From contig CAAAJI010000103.1 of assembly GCA_900642245.1 (NCBI GenBank), forward strand, positions 1 to 64,000: a DNA stretch of 64,000 nucleotides, in the 5' to 3' direction. Numbering within the stretch: the stretch's first letter is position 1; each line of letters begins with the position of its first letter. Below, one piece after another: positions 10,937 to 22,472 of this stretch. Source of the DNA: Fragilaria radians (taxonomy: Eukaryota; Bacillariophyta; Fragilariophyceae; Fragilariales; Fragilariaceae). A model generated the notes under the pieces. It did not search any database and had not been told where the DNA came from. It saw nothing but the letters and a program-made list of their open reading frames with translations. The translations under genes and the position numbers were made by a program.

Positions 10937-12205
10937 TTACCCTCTATTAATAATTTCCCAAATTTGTGCTAAAAGATTTATAAAGGAGTTGTTTTCTTCT
11001 TCGGTTCCAATTGTAACCCGAAGGCATTCCGAACAATGCAACTCAGTTCCACGATAACGAATTACAACCCCACTATCAGCCATCTAAGAAATATAGTACA
11101 TGAGAGAGGAAAGAACCTTTTGACAAATGAAACTGTAAGCTTACCATTGTGTATACTTTCTTCGCATTAGATGATACACGAAATAAAATAAAATTAGCGT
11201 CTGACGGGAAAACCTCCAAAACGAAAGAAAGGGTTTTCAACTTTTCTGCGACAATAGTCCTCTGGCACAAGAGAGTGGACACATTCTTTCTAAGTGTTTC
11301 AACTGAATTCAGTGCATTGATTGCAACCTCAGTAGTCATAGAATTAATGTTGTACGGCGCTTTTACATTGTTCATGAGTTGGATAACATCTGGTGCTCCA
11401 ATTGCAAAACCACATCGAATACCTGCTAATCCAAAAGCTTTCGACAATGTCTGCAAGACGACAACATTTGGATACGAGTTAATGAGCGAAATTGCACTTC
11501 CAGATTCAGAAAAGTCTACATAGGCTTCGTCAACGACAACAAGACCTTCATATTGGGACGACACGGCAATTCTTTCTATTTCCTTGAGCGGGATGGCTCT
11601 AGCAGTCGGGTTCCCTGGACTGCATATGAAAAGAAGCTTGGTCCTTCTATCCACAGTCTGCAATGTCTAAATATTGAAAAATTTTGAATTAGATCAATGT
11701 ATATTATTTTGCCTTTATCGCGAACAACAATACGTACATCTGGAACGTTCAATTCGAAATCTGGAGACAAAGGACATGAAATGACCTCAATATCATTGAC
11801 CTTGGCGCAAACCTTGTACATTCCATAGGTTGGAGGTGTGATCAGAATGTTATCCATGGACGGTACACAAAAAATCCGCATCAATAGGTCGATTGCCTCG
11901 TCAGAACCAACCCCTACAAATATATTGGCTGGAGTAAGGCCAAAGCCTCTGAAAGCAGCAAACTTTTCTTTCAGAGCTAGTTGGTATGGATCGGGATAGC
12001 GTTCCAAATTCAGATGATTATCGTAAGGCTCAAGCGAGTTTGTTGGAACAGAAGTTGGACCGATTGCATTTTCATTAGCATCGAGGAGAATACCCTGGGA
12101 GTAATCATCACGAGCACATCGATATGGTTGGAGTTCAAGTATATTGGGGCGTGCCAATCGGGCCGCGACGCCCTGTCCATACTCACACTTTTTCTCCTCT
12201 GCCAT
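10937..12205 (-). CDS. hisC: Histidinol-phosphate aminotransferase (3 exons)
   Basis: Catalyses the PLP-dependent, glutamate-coupled transamination of imidazole acetol phosphate to histidinol phosphate in histidine biosynthesis. Exons 12205-11738, 11666-11145 and 11083-10937 all join in phase 0 with GT-AG introns (71 and 61 nt), giving 378 residues, normal for the family. Visible family features: LDANENAIGP near the N-terminus, FVGVGSDEAIDLLMR (phosphate cradle), ITPPTYGMY, CSPGNPTARAIP, VVDEAYVDFS, and the PLP Schiff-base lysine at about K232 in TLSKAFGLAGIRCGFAIG. Exon 3 supplies the conserved GVVIRYRG and LRVTIGTEEEN tail. The N-terminus lacks a signal peptide or obvious transit peptide, so a cytosolic location is inferred. 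Confidence 0.92.
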
Positions 12206-13655
12206 TTAATTTTGTCACGAAGCAAAAGTGAAGAAACGAAATGAACTGTTGGGTGTCAACTCTGTAATCGACGCCACAAATTTTGTGTCTGACAAAAGAA
12301 ATCGTCATGAAGTTGATGACACATACCCTACATAGGACTCAAACGTGTGCACAAAACGTACGAAGTCTGAAACTCCTTATGACGCAAGTATGGTATATGT
12401 ATAAAAGAAGTAGTCGTAGAACCCAGCCCGGAGGAGCAATCAGAATTTCTTAACGAAACTGTCAGTGTTGTACTTTATAAATCCCAAAGTAAAAATTAAA
12501 TTGGAATATAAACTTGTTTATAATACATGCACAGTTTCTAATTATTAGGAACAACCAAGGATTGCTATGTTTGCTTATGACGTAAGATTCAATATCATTC
12601 CAAATGTAACTTGGATAACATTTATCTGGAATTTGAATGTAAGTGCTTCTTCTTGCTTGATTATGGACATGAAGAATACGAAAACCTTCGTTTCTCCATA
12701 GAAATTCATTTCATGAGACAGAAGGGCTGCTTATTCCTGACCCAAATGTCAATATTGCTGAATCAATTGGCTACTTTCTTACTGAATTATTGAATAAATA
12801 GAAATAATCATCATCTGTTGTTGGGCGCACTGGACTATATAAAGGAAGTCAGGATGATATACAATAATGAAAATCAAGTTTTCTCTAAAACCTGGACTAC
12901 TTCATTTTGTGGTGGAGTGTCCTCAACCTGCTAAAACAAGGAAAGAGGATTACATCAGGAATAAATTAAGAGGGTGAGACATGCTAAGTCAAAAATGTAA
13001 GGTAATTGGCTATGCGATTGACAGGGAAATGCAGAAAATTAAGCTACTTTGTACTTATTTGCAAAGCTTCTCAATAGAAACAATGCTTTACGGTGTTTTC
13101 TTTTCACTTAAAAAGTTTGGAATGATAATAAAGAATGCTAGCAAGTAGGATAACTATAAAGACTTGGCATATGTTATCTCGTGATTTGTATTCTCACAAG
13201 CCTACAAACCAATATTTTCTAATCTATCAAGACACTTAGATATCGCTATTACTTTTTCCATATTTTCATTCCACTCTAAGACCTTGAACTTAGTTGATTT
13301 CAGAGCAAATGACTGTTTTATTTGTTTCATCTCTCTAGAAGCCAATCAAAAAGCTGCTTTTAAGTTGTTTGAGAAAAACGAAGTACTAATTGTATAGGCA
13401 TGGGAACATGTAACTGATGAGTATGTTCATATTTTTTCACAATCAACGAGGGAGCACGTGACAAATTAGTTGAAATCCTAACCCTTAACCCAGCAACGTT
13501 TTCAATAAAAACAGATAGTAGGGGCAAAGAGTCATATGACTGAATTAATCTAGTTTTCCTGATAGCATGTTGACTAGTTGTTACTGCAGGTATGAGTCTT
13601 CAGCATTAATCCACAGTTTAACAAAGGAAGCCGTCTTCAATTGTAGATTAGAATA
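12206..13655. other. Intergenic between divergent hisC and rab11-like genes
   Basis: About 1.45 kb with divergent promoters at each end. A 60-codon ORF at 12611-12793 has no recognisable motif. No repeats, tRNA or transposon protein remnants that I can name. Confidence 0.45.
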
Positions 13656-14501
13656 ATGGACAACGAAAGCTACGATGTAAGTTTTGAAATCTAGAGATTA
13701 ACTCACAGATCCAGCATGTATGAGTTGAACTAGATCGTGACAGATCTTATGTGCTTTGTTGTCTGAAAAAATGACAACGGCGACCTGTTCCACTTACATT
13801 TATCTTTCGTCATGTTCTCATCTCTTTCAAAGTTTATCTTTAAGATTGTTCTTTTGGGTGACTCCGGTGTCGGAAAGTCCAACTTGGTATTTCGCTTCAC
13901 AAAAAACGAATTCAACAAGGATTCCAAATCGACTATAGGGGTAGAGTTTGCCACAAAGACTGTACAAATCGAAGACAACAAATTGGTCAAGGCTCAGATT
14001 TGGGATACAGCAGGACAAGAGCGTTATAGAAGTATTGCCTCATCTTACTACCGAGGTGCTGTTGGTGCGCTTCTCGTATACGACGTTACAGACCGAAATT
14101 CCTTTAATCATGTCCCCATGTGGCTAAAGGAAGTTGAAGAAAATGCCGAGAAGGACTGTCTCATAATGCTGGTGGGAAATAAAACTGATTTAACTGAACA
14201 GCGTACTGTGTTTGTTCGAGACGGTCGTTCGTTTGCAAGAAAGAATGGCCTTGCCTTTATCGAAACATCGGCGCTAGATGCAACAGGAGTAGACACTGCT
14301 TTTCAACGTATCCTTCAAGAAATATACAAGACGCAAACTAAAAAGCAGTTGAAAACTGTCAACCGAGGAACAGAAGGAGTAGCCTCTGTTGGAGGTTCTG
14401 TTGGGAATGGTTTTCAAGCCGGTCGAGGTCAAGCGATCAGCCTCAACAGTACTCCGCAACAAGAAGTGATGCAACAGCAAAAAGCGGGGGGTTGCTGTTA
14501 A
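13656..14501 (+). CDS. rab11: Rab11/RabA-family small GTPase (2 exons)
   Basis: A 21-nt first exon at 13656-13676 (MDNESYD) splices over a 156-nt GTAAGT...CAAAG intron into 13833-14501. This restores the canonical Rab11 N-terminus ending FIFKIVLLGDSGVGKS; 229 residues in all. The P-loop GDSGVGKS, switch I TIGVEF, Rab-type switch II WDTAGQERYRSI, guanine-specificity GNKTDL and ETSAL motifs are all present. The C-terminus is GGCC, the double-geranylgeranylation motif. Rab11 GTPases control recycling-endosome/TGN to plasma-membrane traffic. Reading only the long ORF would give a false start at 13812 inside the intron (MFSSLSK...), so the micro-exon matters. It is adjacent to no obvious partner gene. 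Confidence 0.92.
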
Positions 14502-15367
14502 AGTTGACAGGTTTTACTAGATAATCGGCTTATGTAATCATATCAACCTCCGAATATCTTCCTTCTGAGGATTAAGTCTTGTATTTTGGTAAGAGTTTCC
14601 GAGTTGAAATTGATTTTCATTGATAGTCAACAGAAGGCTTCATTGGGTCGAATTCCTTTCATTACACAGTACTCGCGTTGTTAAAAATAAAATAAATGAA
14701 GGCAGCATAATTGTAGTCACATTTAGCAGTAAGCTGCGAAATCGTTACTTTTGTAATGGTGGATTCTTTGCAATTTCAATTCACAAGGCCAACGGCATGA
14801 CAAAAATCTTTGAGGTTCAGTAAAAGTTATGAACCAATTTGTTTTCTATTATTTTGTGACACCTATCATTTACAACGCCATAAACAAGCTACTCAAAGGT
14901 TAAAAGTCTTCCTCAACCATTCAAGTTAAACTTTGCTAGAATCTACAGAGCTGTAAAATTGGAGTTCGGCAATATCATGGCAGCATCAAGTGCTCATGAC
15001 ACAAGTTGTAATGATAGTCTAAGATTTATATCGAAATTAAAGTGAAAAATTACTTCAGGATAAATACCTGTCTGCTATCCTGAAAGATAAAACATCTATT
15101 AAATACGCTACGACAAAAAATGTTAGGAATCATATTTGAGATCAAATAGGACACTCATTTTGAATTTGTTGTAAAAATATCGATAGAATCCTTTTCCACA
15201 AAACTTAATGATATCGTATTGGCGAATAAGCTTTCTGCGTAAAAATCAAGTTTATCATTGATGCAAGTACTTCAACAAATACCGCTTGTTTTAGCAGTTT
15301 CACATGTGCTGAGTCATACCTTATGTGACTTGATATTTGACAACTGATAGGGCATAAATTATTACAT
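14502..15367. other. Intergenic between convergent genes
   Basis: About 0.87 kb, AT-rich, between the 3' ends of the Rab gene and the large minus-strand gene. Nothing recognised. Confidence 0.45.
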
Positions 15368-18300
15368 CTAAACTTTGAAGCAGGGGAACTCTACAGAAGA
15401 TGTTGATTGCAAACTGCTATTGAATATGCCTTTGCTACCATCAAAGGCAATTTTTTGTGCCAATGTCGAAGGAAGACATTCGATAAGTCCATGACACGCT
15501 TGAGCCAATTGCACAAGAAATGTACTTTCGATTCCCATTATGGTCGCTAGAACATCAGGTGATTCGTCCGAGCTGGGCCACAAGAGTACTTGCACCAACG
15601 CGGCGCATGCGAGGCGTTTGGGACTAATACCCTCGTCATCGATTTCAAGCTGTTCACGAAGCCATTTGACCAACCAATTAACGGAAGTGCCCGAAGACGA
15701 CAAGGCGAACCAACACCGTAGACAAGCCCTGGCTGCGAATACAGGATCCACTTTATCCCGAAGTTGTACTGGACGAAACTCTCCAAAGGTTCGCACGCTC
15801 AGAACATGGTGTGAGAGAAGCCAGACTATTTTTCTGTGATTGTCCGATATTGTAAAGTTTTGGTCATAAAAAGATGTAATTCTAGGATCCACAACATTGT
15901 AAGCCAGCTTATCTTCCGTGATAAATGCTTCGGCTCTCTCCAAATCTAAGCCTGCTCCATTCCTTAGAATATCGCAACAGGCGAGGATTAAACCAGACTT
16001 CCCCCCCACTAAGTTTGCTCCCGCTGAAACATTTCCTGCTGCTCCACATTGCTTCATAACTCTTGGAAAATCGAATAAAAAAGTATTTGACTTTCGACGA
16101 CCTGCCAGGTGACAGGCACCATCCAAAAGTCTTTGTGTTGATACAGAAGTATTTTCTTTCCAATCTATGTCGCGTAAATTTAAGATTAGTAACGCTGGGA
16201 TGAATAGGTCAAAGTCAAGACCCGATGATGATCTTAATGCCGACTGAATTTCGTTGAATTCTAAAAAATACGATAAAAATTCATCAGCATCCTCAACGTG
16301 ATTACTAGCTTCGAGAATGCTTTGAAAATTACAGCCAGCATTGAGCAAGCATCCCTCGCACAACATCTGTAACCACTCAGTAGGCATCAAATCATTCAGT
16401 CCGATCGCAGAAGGTAGCGATTCTTGCGTAATACATTCGTCAAGGCAAGATATAGCCCAATGCCGTATTTCAGGTTGCAAAAGTAAAGGGCAACAACCTT
16501 TAACATGAATGAGTGAAAAATCTAATTGGACTTCTCTAGAGAGTGACCACCAATATCGTTTGCGAGTTTCTTCGTCGACTAAGTCAAGCATGATCGATGC
16601 TGAGTCAGGTGAAGCGGAAATCATGATGGTTATCATCGTCCTGCTCAATCGCTTGTTTGGCAAAAGTCCTCCTGATAATATTTTGGATTTCCTACAACGA
16701 ATTTCATCAGGCATCGCCACATTCACGAGTAGCATAGCCTGAGATAGTTGATCTCGTTGCACACCAACAAGTATAAGAATCCTGAATGCCCATAACAAAT
16801 CATCTGGATTGGAGGCATCAGTAAAGCGATAGTCATGTCCCATGACTTCTTTCACAGTCTCTTCATCACGGGAGACGCATTTAGTGGCGATGGCAACAAG
16901 CATTAGCGAAGCCTTGTTTGGGTCAAAGTCTTTATTCCTCTGAACAAAAAAATCCAATGTTTTTGACATTTTCAGGCCTCCTTTTGCCATACACCCAATA
17001 GCCAAATCTGCAACTTTTGAAATGTCTGATTTTGATGCTCTTGAGCCAGGATTGTTTGGGTATAATAGAGCGATACCGTCCAAGAGTCCATCGTCACTAT
17101 CTTTATCATCGAATTCATTATGCAGCGTACAATCATTTGCATTCAAAAGGATTCGCCGGCATTGCGTATCACCAAGCAAAGCAAGCGCAATATTTGCGGC
17201 AATAAAATAATCTTCACGTAGTGAGAGCCAACTCAACACGTGGTCAAACGGCGAAGCGTCGCCATTAACTATAGACCGATGTCTTAGGGAAAAGTACTGT
17301 GCTTTGTGCGAATGAGCGAAGATCACGAGTGGTAATTGAGACTCAAAGAGGGAACGATTTTCTTCTGTGTCATTTAGTAATGTCCAAGTATTGCAATTTT
17401 GTACAAGTCGTTCTGATTTTTCCCTATGGGACAGTCGTTGTGATCGCTTGACCTTAGTTGATTGATTCAATGAAGGACTTGACTCTGCATCGCGATAGCT
17501 CAGCGAGGAAATGCTATCCAGCGCATCAACTATGAGATCACTACTAGTTTTGAGACTGCCATCATCACCCAGTCGATTGGATACACCAGACCGGAAATTG
17601 TTGTCTCCAATCGCACTTTCAGCCTCGAATTTGGAGGGCTTACAACAAGCAATGTTAGAGAAGTCATGAATAGAATGCTGTAAGGAAAGTATAGTGCACT
17701 TCATTGAATCTTCCTCAAGCAATTGAACCTTTTTCATTGCCTGAATTGAAGCACCTCCTTCACTTGTGGCTCCCTCCCAGCTGATAAAATAGGTCTCATG
17801 ATTTATGCAAAATAAAGAACATCCCTGAAATGATTGGGACCAGGCTTTTCGAATCAAATCTTCTGTGTATGGAGAAGGTAAGAGTGCGGCAGTTCCCGTT
17901 CTGGCTACTGTCCGAATCACAACGATGCTTGTGGAAGATGCTTGAAAGTAAGAAGGGGACTGGATTTCTGATATAGATGCACGATCAAAGCAATGCAGAG
18001 TGTTCAACGTAAGTGAGATGTCAAAGAAACTTTCCTTGTCTTCACTTGGAGTCGAAACGAGAAGTTCGATTCCTGGAGGTTTGGTATCAATGGAGGTCAC
18101 AGAAGTTGCTTGACATCTTACATTCGATAGCTGGTGGTAGAATGGTAAGATGATAGGAATTATATTGAATCTTTTAATTTGACAGACTGTTTTCGTGGTC
18201 CTGAGACATTTGTCTTCCGCAGGATCTTCCAAAGAATTGAAAACTGCATTTCGAGATGGATTTGAGCCGCAGTCAAAGAATGTATTTCCTCCGGCATCTA

Positions 18301-19786
18301 CTCGTATGGCAATGGCATTAGCAGTTTTATTCGGCGTAGAACTTTCATCGGCAAGAGCAATTACGAAGGAGAGGGCTCCCCAGTTGACAGGATGTATTGA
18401 TTTTGGAGCAAAGGGAAGATACAGTGTGCGAGCCTCAGAAGCATGATGTAGGTTTATGAAAGTAATGAAACCACCAGTTTCTAATGTTTCCACAAAATTC
18501 TTGTCTGTGGGAGTTGATGAGTTTCTCCAGTTGTTTTCATTTTCTTCTTCCTTGTCATCACTGTCAGATGCAAATTCTGGATCATTTTGCTGTGAGGGAT
18601 GTTTCCACCAGTTTTCTTCACCATCTAAATCCTCAGATCGGGAATCTTCAGGCAGATGCTCTAGGCCCTCAATGATGATGCGCTTTACGCTCGGAGACTT
18701 CCGCCGTTTCACAAGTCGAGTTCCCCTTCCGAACACAGCAACGTAGTATGGAGGAACGGCAACTAAATTTTCTGGCTTGTTCAGGAAAGTGCGGTAGCAT
18801 ATTGTAGACGGTTCCACAGTTGAATTCCATAGAGCTTCCCCCCAAATGGGTATTTCATTAACAGTGGGAGATGGGATCCACCATTTTGCCCATGGTGATG
18901 ACGAAGTTCTGTGACTTGAGGGATTTAGGGGTAAGGAGAGGTAAACTGTGCCTTGGGGTTGACTTAGCGGAAAAAGTGCATCACGAATTTTGTCTAGTAC
19001 ATCAGTTCCGAAAAAGAGATTCGCCAGGCCAGTCTGAAGAATATCTTCCTCCTCTTCTACGGGACAAGATTTCTGGAGCAGATGTAGAGCCTGATAAATG
19101 TGGACTTTGCCGTCTGATGTGAGGCATGCAAGAAACAGTTCGGTTGTTTCTGGGATGACGGTATGCATAACTGCCTCGATTTCTTCGATTTCAGAATCCA
19201 TATGGATTGTGGAAGAATCTCTCTGTTTTGCAATTTGAATCGAAATCTGAGCAGGAGTAAGGGAGGTTTCTCTGTCAAAAATTCCTAAAGACATGAGATT
19301 GATGACATCTAGAGCATCGGCCGATATTGATGAATAAGTATCATTCACATGTTGAGGTTTTCGACAAAAGGCAATAGATATTATACCACCTCCTCCATCG
19401 CCTGACCCATATTCAAACCCTTCAAACATTGACCCAGGCCATTGCAGATGCTTGGATGTTACTATGCTAGAAGAGTCTGACAATTGAAGAAATAAACGAC
19501 TTCCAAGAGAAGAATTTTCATCACGAATAAGCTGCACAATAAGGATCCATTGTGGTGGTTCATTTGATGCTAATCTTGTCTTATTTCTTGTGATTATTCC
19601 AATGGAATTCACTTCGGACTCATCAAGAAATGCTGCATCAGTCGACATTACAGCTCCTTGAAATAAATTGTTTTGGCTTCCAAGAATTGATTCTCCGTCG
19701 CATGCTTTCAAAGGATTAATTTCTCTCCACATCGGTCGCTTCCATTCGCATTGCCACGGTTTGTAACTGTCCTTGCCTTTCGCCAT
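15368..19786 (-). CDS. Large uncharacterised protein (1472 aa), beta-rich N-half and helical C-half
   Basis: A single uninterrupted ORF of 1472 codons on the minus strand; the length alone makes it a real gene. I do not recognise a family. The first ~560 residues are beta-strand-rich with spaced hydrophobic-Trp/Phe segments (PPQWILIVQLI, FLACLTSDGKVHIYQALHLL), which could be a degenerate beta-propeller. An acidic patch (DKEEENENN) and Ser-rich linkers follow. From about residue 830 to the end the sequence is helical and Leu/Ala-rich (REDYFIAANIALALLGDTQC; FAARACLRCWFALSS), like an alpha-solenoid. Propeller plus solenoid is the architecture of nucleoporin and vesicle-coat scaffolds, so membrane-coat or nuclear-pore membership is a hypothesis only. 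No signal peptide, no membrane segment, no introns seen. Confidence 0.65.
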   Translation of the reverse strand: MAKGKDSYKPWQCEWKRPMWREINPLKACDGESILGSQNNLFQGAVMSTDAAFLDESEVNSIGIITRNKTRLASNEPPQWILIVQLIRDENSSLGSRLFLQLSDSSSIVTSKHLQWPGSMFEGFEYGSGDGGGGIISIAFCRKPQHVNDTYSSISADALDVINLMSLGIFDRETSLTPAQISIQIAKQRDSSTIHMDSEIEEIEAVMHTVIPETTELFLACLTSDGKVHIYQALHLLQKSCPVEEEEDILQTGLANLFFGTDVLDKIRDALFPLSQPQGTVYLSLPLNPSSHRTSSSPWAKWWIPSPTVNEIPIWGEALWNSTVEPSTICYRTFLNKPENLVAVPPYYVAVFGRGTRLVKRRKSPSVKRIIIEGLEHLPEDSRSEDLDGEENWWKHPSQQNDPEFASDSDDKEEENENNWRNSSTPTDKNFVETLETGGFITFINLHHASEARTLYLPFAPKSIHPVNWGALSFVIALADESSTPNKTANAIAIRVDAGGNTFFDCGSNPSRNAVFNSLEDPAEDKCLRTTKTVCQIKRFNIIPIILPFYHQLSNVRCQATSVTSIDTKPPGIELLVSTPSEDKESFFDISLTLNTLHCFDRASISEIQSPSYFQASSTSIVVIRTVARTGTAALLPSPYTEDLIRKAWSQSFQGCSLFCINHETYFISWEGATSEGGASIQAMKKVQLLEEDSMKCTILSLQHSIHDFSNIACCKPSKFEAESAIGDNNFRSGVSNRLGDDGSLKTSSDLIVDALDSISSLSYRDAESSPSLNQSTKVKRSQRLSHREKSERLVQNCNTWTLLNDTEENRSLFESQLPLVIFAHSHKAQYFSLRHRSIVNGDASPFDHVLSWLSLREDYFIAANIALALLGDTQCRRILLNANDCTLHNEFDDKDSDDGLLDGIALLYPNNPGSRASKSDISKVADLAIGCMAKGGLKMSKTLDFFVQRNKDFDPNKASLMLVAIATKCVSRDEETVKEVMGHDYRFTDASNPDDLLWAFRILILVGVQRDQLSQAMLLVNVAMPDEIRCRKSKILSGGLLPNKRLSRTMITIMISASPDSASIMLDLVDEETRKRYWWSLSREVQLDFSLIHVKGCCPLLLQPEIRHWAISCLDECITQESLPSAIGLNDLMPTEWLQMLCEGCLLNAGCNFQSILEASNHVEDADEFLSYFLEFNEIQSALRSSSGLDFDLFIPALLILNLRDIDWKENTSVSTQRLLDGACHLAGRRKSNTFLFDFPRVMKQCGAAGNVSAGANLVGGKSGLILACCDILRNGAGLDLERAEAFITEDKLAYNVVDPRITSFYDQNFTISDNHRKIVWLLSHHVLSVRTFGEFRPVQLRDKVDPVFAARACLRCWFALSSSGTSVNWLVKWLREQLEIDDEGISPKRLACAALVQVLLWPSSDESPDVLATIMGIESTFLVQLAQACHGLIECLPSTLAQKIAFDGSKGIFNSSLQSTSSVEFPCFKV

Positions 19787-21090
19787 TCTTTGCCTTCGAC
19801 ACTCTTGGAAATAATACTTGTTGTTTTTGTGGGAACTAAATACTCTACTTAACCATTACAGTGTATCTCCTTTTCTTAATAGGTAGCTGTACAAAATCAT
19901 ATTCAGCTTTAGAAAATTACATATGCAAGGCGTCACATCCCCTGATAGAAAATCGTTTGTTCATGATGTGTCATCAATGTAGAAAGCATTATTGGTGCTG
20001 TCTTACTATAAAGATTGCATTAATTTACTAATATTTAAGGTAGGATGACAGGATAAGTACTCTGTTCCATTTTTGCTTCAATATAGCTCATGAACTCAAA
20101 ATATGCATGTCATAATAGTACTCTTTTAGAATTGCCTAATTATGTGACTCATCTATTAGCTTATACCTTGTTGTAAAAGGTTGAGCAAATGAAATTGAAA
20201 AAACCTGAGAAAATTTTCATACTGCGGGTAGATAATTGTACTTATACATGTCTGTTGAGAATGCAAATGTAAATAGCCTTAGAAAAAATGGGTCATTTTT
20301 GGATGTACTGTTACTCATATATAATCAATGATAATGCAGCCGTTTATCAGATGACAGCTGATGATGAAGTAAAGTCTATAATTACGTCAGCCACATCATT
20401 TCAATATTTCAATGGAAGGAATTAAGGGCAATTGCCTTTCCTTCCTTGTACTAGTACAACCACAAAAATTTAAATACGAAAATGTTTTGTATTTCATTGT
20501 GTCCCAAGCTACTTCTATATAGAAAAGTGCTTAAAAGGAAGTGTAATTGCTCTATTAGTGTTTATCTAGAAAGCCTATCTTGTCCTTAGACAAGATGATG
20601 CAGGTCCCTAGATAAAAATCTAGAGCCTCTCTCGTTCTTAGACGTGATGAGTAGGCCCACGAATAAAAATCTATGTCCTCTTTCATGTCTTTGAGCAAAG
20701 TCTCTTTTTAAGGCAGAGGACATGGAAGTTAACTATTCAACAAATAGTGTAACACCAATGATGTATGCTGAATAGACACAAATGAGAATTATGTCTTATT
20801 TTAGAAAATTATGAAAGATAACTCTTTTTTTCTAATTGTGAGTCTTGAATGACTACTTTTTCATTATGATAATATATTTTAGAAGAGCCTTTGTTCTTGG
20901 TGGCTTGAGTCTGTATGCTGTCAAAAATTGTATGAAAGGCTAACTTTGATGCGGCTTTGTCGCATTATCCACAGGTAGTGCGTATCAAGCTCTGATTTAT
21001 TTATACAGCCATTTGATACACTTCACTGTACGGTAGCTTGTTTGCTAGGGATCGAGCTTCTGGCTGATATCGAGATCATAATGAGGAAAC
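19787..21090. other. Intergenic between divergent genes, with a short direct repeat
   Basis: About 1.3 kb upstream of both the 1472-residue gene and the short-chain dehydrogenase gene. It contains the ~52-bp imperfect repeat listed separately. No protein remnants recognised. Confidence 0.4.
20573..20676 (+). repeat. Imperfect tandem repeat, unit about 52 bp
   Basis: Two units beginning gcctatct (20573) and gcctctct (20625) share the order TTCTTAGAC/CCTTAGAC, GATGA, AGGCCC/AGGTCCC, and GATAAAAATCTA/AATAAAAATCTA. A partial third unit (cctctttcatg) follows. Function unknown. Confidence 0.5.
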
Positions 21091-22472
21091 ATGGACGTGA
21101 AAACGGTTGAATGGTTGATCCTCTCAACAGCATCGTGGGTCAGAATTATATTTCCTTGTTTATCTTTCTTTTATGAAGGGACAGCGATAATATTTTTGAC
21201 GTCCTTTGGCGAAATGATATGGGATAATGTCGGTTGGGAATTAGGGTTGCGGCTGGCATTGCTACTGGTATCAATACCACCGTCATGTTTTCCTCTATTT
21301 GCTCTCAAGAAGGATAGCAATACTCAAGAAATCAATAAATTGGATGTGGCTACCTACAATACAATGATGATTTTCGCATCTGCCATTCATTCTTCTTGTA
21401 TCCTTATTGTCAGCTTCTACTTCTTCCGACGAACTCGCAGGAATATAGCAGGCCCTGTTCCACCTTCCACATGTGAGAACGATCGCTGGGTCATCATAAC
21501 AGGTGCAAATACAGGTATCGGTAGGGAAACTGCACGCCAATTAGCTTCTCGAGGAGCTACAGTTGTTCTTGCATGTCGCAGTTTGGAGCGTGCTCAACAA
21601 GCGGTTACCGACATTCAAGCGTCCTTGATGAAGTCTTCGTCAAAATCCATCTGGATTCGAATGCTTCAAGGTATTGGCATTACAAAATTTCAGAGTAATA
21701 TCACTAATCCGACTGATCCAGCAAAAATGTATGTGCTCCAACTTGATCTCTCAATTTCACTTCCATTCGAGATTTTGTTCAAACCTTAATCAGCATGCCC
21801 GAGTTTCAAAATCGCAAAATAGACATTTTGATAAACAACGCTGGGGTTATGTTTGCCAAAAAGCACACTTCGGTAGATGGCTTTGAAATGTGTTTACAAG
21901 CCAACCACTTGGGACATTTCCTTTTAACTCTATTATTGCTTCCCCACATGCATCATGACACAAACTCAGCTCACTGCAGTCGAATCCTTAACCTATCAAG
22001 CATTACATACAAAATGGCATCTCCAGTTGGTTTTCTATTCGATGATTACAATTGCACGAAACGTCCATACACACTGTTTGGAACTTACTCTCAATCAAAG
22101 CTAGCTAACATCCTCTTCACCAGGGAACTTGCCCGTCGTTATCCTCATATTGCATGCTATGCCATTAACCCTGGAATAGTTCGTACAGATGTAACAAGGA
22201 ATATGTCACCATTTTTGCGTTATGGAAATGCAATGGCAGGAATGATCATGCGATGGTATCAAAAATCTCCTTTCTTGGGAGCATATTGTAGCGTGTGGGC
22301 TAGCACGGCTGCATTGCATCTTTTGCCGCCAACAGGATCGTTCTTGTCGCAATCGAGACAGGAAAATCTGTATCTTCCGATTGACGGCCTATCAGAAGAA
22401 CATCGACTTTGGGAGCTTAGTGAACAATTGGTGGGCTGGGTATCAGTGAAACAAGACATTCTGTCGGACTGA
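21091..22472 (+). CDS. Membrane-anchored short-chain dehydrogenase/reductase (one frame disruption)
   Basis: Two overlapping frames make one SDR of the retinol-dehydrogenase/WWOX type. Frame 1 (from 21091) carries hydrophobic membrane segments in the first ~120 residues, then the Rossmann motif ITGANTGIGRETARQL near residue 135 and the Arg-containing ACRSLERA, consistent with NADP(H) preference. The second frame carries IDILINNAGVM (NNAG), NLSSITYK (catalytic Ser region), the YSQSKLAN catalytic Tyr-Lys and the downstream NPGIVRTDV. The conserved LDL...SIRDF stretch is split: the frame jumps by two nucleotides inside the tctctc run at 21747-21752. Removing one tc restores VLQLDL joined to NFTSIRDFVQ. 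No GT-AG intron fits. It is either a recent null allele or an assembly slip in a dinucleotide run. Substrate unknown; lipid or retinoid-like alcohols are usual for the group. Confidence 0.8.

Noticed and set aside
21729..21771. A 43-nt intron (GTATGT...CGAG) to explain the SDR frame jump
   Set aside because: Its length leaves the wrong frame, and it would remove the conserved LDL motif; a 2-nt slip explains the data better.
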